This document shows positions 5,431-6,575 of a stretch of DNA of 6,575 bases, one piece after another (position 1 is the first letter of the stretch; each line of letters opens with the position of its first letter). The notes beneath the pieces were generated by a model that saw only the letters and a program-made list of their open reading frames with translations, was not told the origin of the DNA and made no database searches. The translations under genes were made by a program, and so were the position numbers. The stretch is from an uncultured Veillonella sp. (GTDB lineage Bacteria > Bacillota > Negativicutes > Veillonellales > Veillonellaceae), in the NCBI GenBank assembly GCA_902466275.1, contig CABQQJ010000050.1, forward strand, positions 1-6,575, in the 5' to 3' direction.

Positions 5431-5718
5431 GTTATTTGATTGATTGCTTTGCAACTATGTCATGTTTTAACGTATTCTATTGAATACTAATAGTTTCATG
5501 CCGCTAGGTATTAATTTATTACATTACAAATGTGTTGCACTAATTTAAAATAAACATACATTAATTTCCTATAAATCATCTGTTTTATGTATACAAATTT
5601 GATTGAACAGGGTAAAATAGAACATAATGAAAGTATTTGCGTAAGCAGTGTTTTCGTATACAACATTACTTTTACAAGAGAAATTACTAATATATTAAAA
5701 GGTGAGGATCTAGATACT
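5431..5718. other. AT-rich intergenic region upstream of pckA
   Basis: No convincing ORF or RNA gene lies here. Small inverted repeats are present: GTATTC/GAATAC at 5472-5487 (4-nt loop) and ACATT/AATGT at 5521-5533 (3-nt spacer). The 8-mer GTATACAA occurs at 5589-5596 and again at 5656-5663, the first copy inside the palindrome TGTATACA (5588-5595). The likely promoter is near 5599-5628, which leaves an untranslated leader of about 80-85 nt before pckA. These are plausible control sites for a gluconeogenic gene, but no known operator consensus was recognised. Confidence 0.5.
5599..5628 (+). promoter_or_regulatory. Candidate pckA promoter
   Basis: The -10 CATAAT at 5623-5628 pairs with -35 TTGATT at 5599-5604 over an 18-nt spacer. 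An overlapping alternative is TAAAAT at 5613-5618 with TATACA at 5590-5595 over 17 nt. Neither is decisive; one of them probably drives pckA. Confidence 0.4.
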
Positions 5719-6575
5719 ATGTCTACAAGACGCGTTTGGAAGCAAAGTGAAATTAAAACAAACCCATTATTTTCTATGATGCGCAGTACAATTGAAACTG
5801 CATTCTATGGGAACAATGTAACTCCTGTAACATCTGTGGCACAAGCGTATCAACTAGCCTCTGAAGAGCCAGGTGTTATCGTCCTCGATATGCCTGTATA
5901 TAAACCATGCGAGCAAGGTTTGCCAGCTGATGCAAAGGTACTAGTTACAAATGACGGTAAAACTACAGGTCGCTATGCAAAAGCTCGTCGCATTATTGGC
6001 GATGAAGGCATTGACGAAGTGGAACTTGCTAATATTGCACGTGATGCAGTCTATGATAGCCGTGGTAAAGAATGGATTTCTGCTGAAACTATCGTGGGCC
6101 TTGATAAAAAATTCACTGCTCGTGCTCATTTGATGATTCCAAAAGACCACGCATCCATTTTGTACTCCTGGATCATGAACTTCAAGTTCTTTGATGCAGC
6201 TGTAAAAGAATTCTACAATGATAGTTTAGAGATCCCAGAAGGTGATATCTACATCTATTCTGATCCAGATTATGTTGTACCTGGTCATCCAGGCGGTCTT
6301 GCTATCTTTGACCCTGCTCATAACTGTGCCATGATTCTTGGCATGCGCTATTTTGGTGAGCACAAAAAAGGTACTCTTACATTGGCATGGTCCTTGGCAA
6401 ATCGCCTCGGCTATGTTGCTTGCCATGGTGGTATGAAACGTTACAACCTTGATAATGGCAAATCCTATACTATCGGTGTATTCGGCTTGTCCGGTTCCGG
6501 TAAATCTACATTGACTCATGAAAAACACGATGGTCGCTATGATATTTCTATCTTGCATGACGATGCGTATATCAT
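5719..6575 (+). CDS. pckA: Phosphoenolpyruvate carboxykinase (ATP), divergent; 3' end beyond the right edge
   Basis: Converts oxaloacetate and ATP to phosphoenolpyruvate, CO2 and ADP (or the reverse, CO2-fixing direction in some anaerobes) in the cytoplasm. The first 285 codons are present; the C-terminal half is missing, including the arginine and adenine-binding parts. Visible landmarks are TGR at 83-85 (matching the TGRSPKDK substrate loop of E. coli PckA), ARAHLMIPKDHASILYSW from 134, YFGEHKKG at 211-218, P-loop GLSGSGKST at 256-264 and HDD at 280-282. K217 and H236 are 19 residues apart, the same spacing as the Mn2+ ligands K213 and H232 of E. coli. It is odd in that the family block HCSAN reads HGGMK, and the spans from H236 to the P-loop and from the P-loop to HDD are longer than in E. 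coli. The ATG at 5719 follows AAGGTGAGG (5699-5707) at a rather wide 11-nt spacing. Confidence 0.85.
   Translation, partial: MSTRRVWKQSEIKTNPLFSMMRSTIETAFYGNNVTPVTSVAQAYQLASEEPGVIVLDMPVYKPCEQGLPADAKVLVTNDGKTTGRYAKARRIIGDEGIDEVELANIARDAVYDSRGKEWISAETIVGLDKKFTARAHLMIPKDHASILYSWIMNFKFFDAAVKEFYNDSLEIPEGDIYIYSDPDYVVPGHPGGLAIFDPAHNCAMILGMRYFGEHKKGTLTLAWSLANRLGYVACHGGMKRYNLDNGKSYTIGVFGLSGSGKSTLTHEKHDGRYDISILHDDAYI

Noticed and set aside
5941..6558. ORFs on both strands inside pckA (5941-6150 minus, 5951-6133 plus, 6226-6558 minus)
   Set aside because: Out-of-frame shadows of the carboxykinase; none has a ribosome site or domain.
1..6575. CRISPR array, tRNA or rRNA gene, phage or defence genes
   Set aside because: No regularly spaced repeats, no cloverleaf-like stretch and no relevant domains were seen on either strand. 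All sizeable coding space is explained by the listed genes.

Overview
The window looks like chromosomal DNA from a diderm Firmicute, most likely Veillonella or a close relative in the Negativicutes. The base composition is AT-leaning and nearly every gene has a strong AGGAGG-type Shine-Dalgarno. The solute-binding protein and DUF438 protein are of Firmicute type, yet there are TonB C-terminal-domain proteins, which imply an outer membrane. The genus call is inference from these features; no 16S or marker gene is present.

Layout. (1) Positions 1-2332, minus strand: a manganese/zinc ABC importer operon, transcribed right to left as solute-binding lipoprotein (mntA/troA type), ATPase (mntB type) and membrane permease (mntC type, cut by the left edge). 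The genes are tightly coupled: 11 nt between the first two and an ATGA overlap between the last two. (2) Positions 2333-2796: a regulatory and small-gene region. It holds an AT-rich leader for the importer with a repeated 11-mer, an intrinsic terminator facing left, and a 31-codon minus-strand ORF with its own promoter and Shine-Dalgarno that I do not recognise. A divergent intergenic region with several perfect palindromes follows. (3) Positions 2797-3532, plus strand: two tandem small exported proteins, each little more than a signal peptide plus a TonB C-terminal domain. They are followed by a large hairpin that acts as a terminator and resembles a pair of inverted IS150-type insertion-sequence ends. 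(4) Positions 3762-5378, plus strand: a 538-aa DUF438 / degenerate hemerythrin-like / PAS / DUF1858 protein with its own promoter and terminator. (5) Positions 5719-6575, plus strand: the first 285 codons of a divergent ATP-dependent phosphoenolpyruvate carboxykinase, cut by the right edge.

How the parts relate. The three importer genes form one machine: the lipoprotein captures Mn2+ or Zn2+ in the periplasm, the permease passes it through the inner membrane, and the ATPase powers the step. The TonB-like pair belongs to the cell envelope, but no ExbB, ExbD or receptor is present. The DUF438 sensor-like gene and pckA are separate transcription units with a terminator between them. I see no phage, CRISPR array, toxin-antitoxin pair or defence system. 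The least explained items are the 31-aa ORF, the stand-alone TonB domains, the IS-end-like palindrome, and the eroded metal site in the DUF438 protein.
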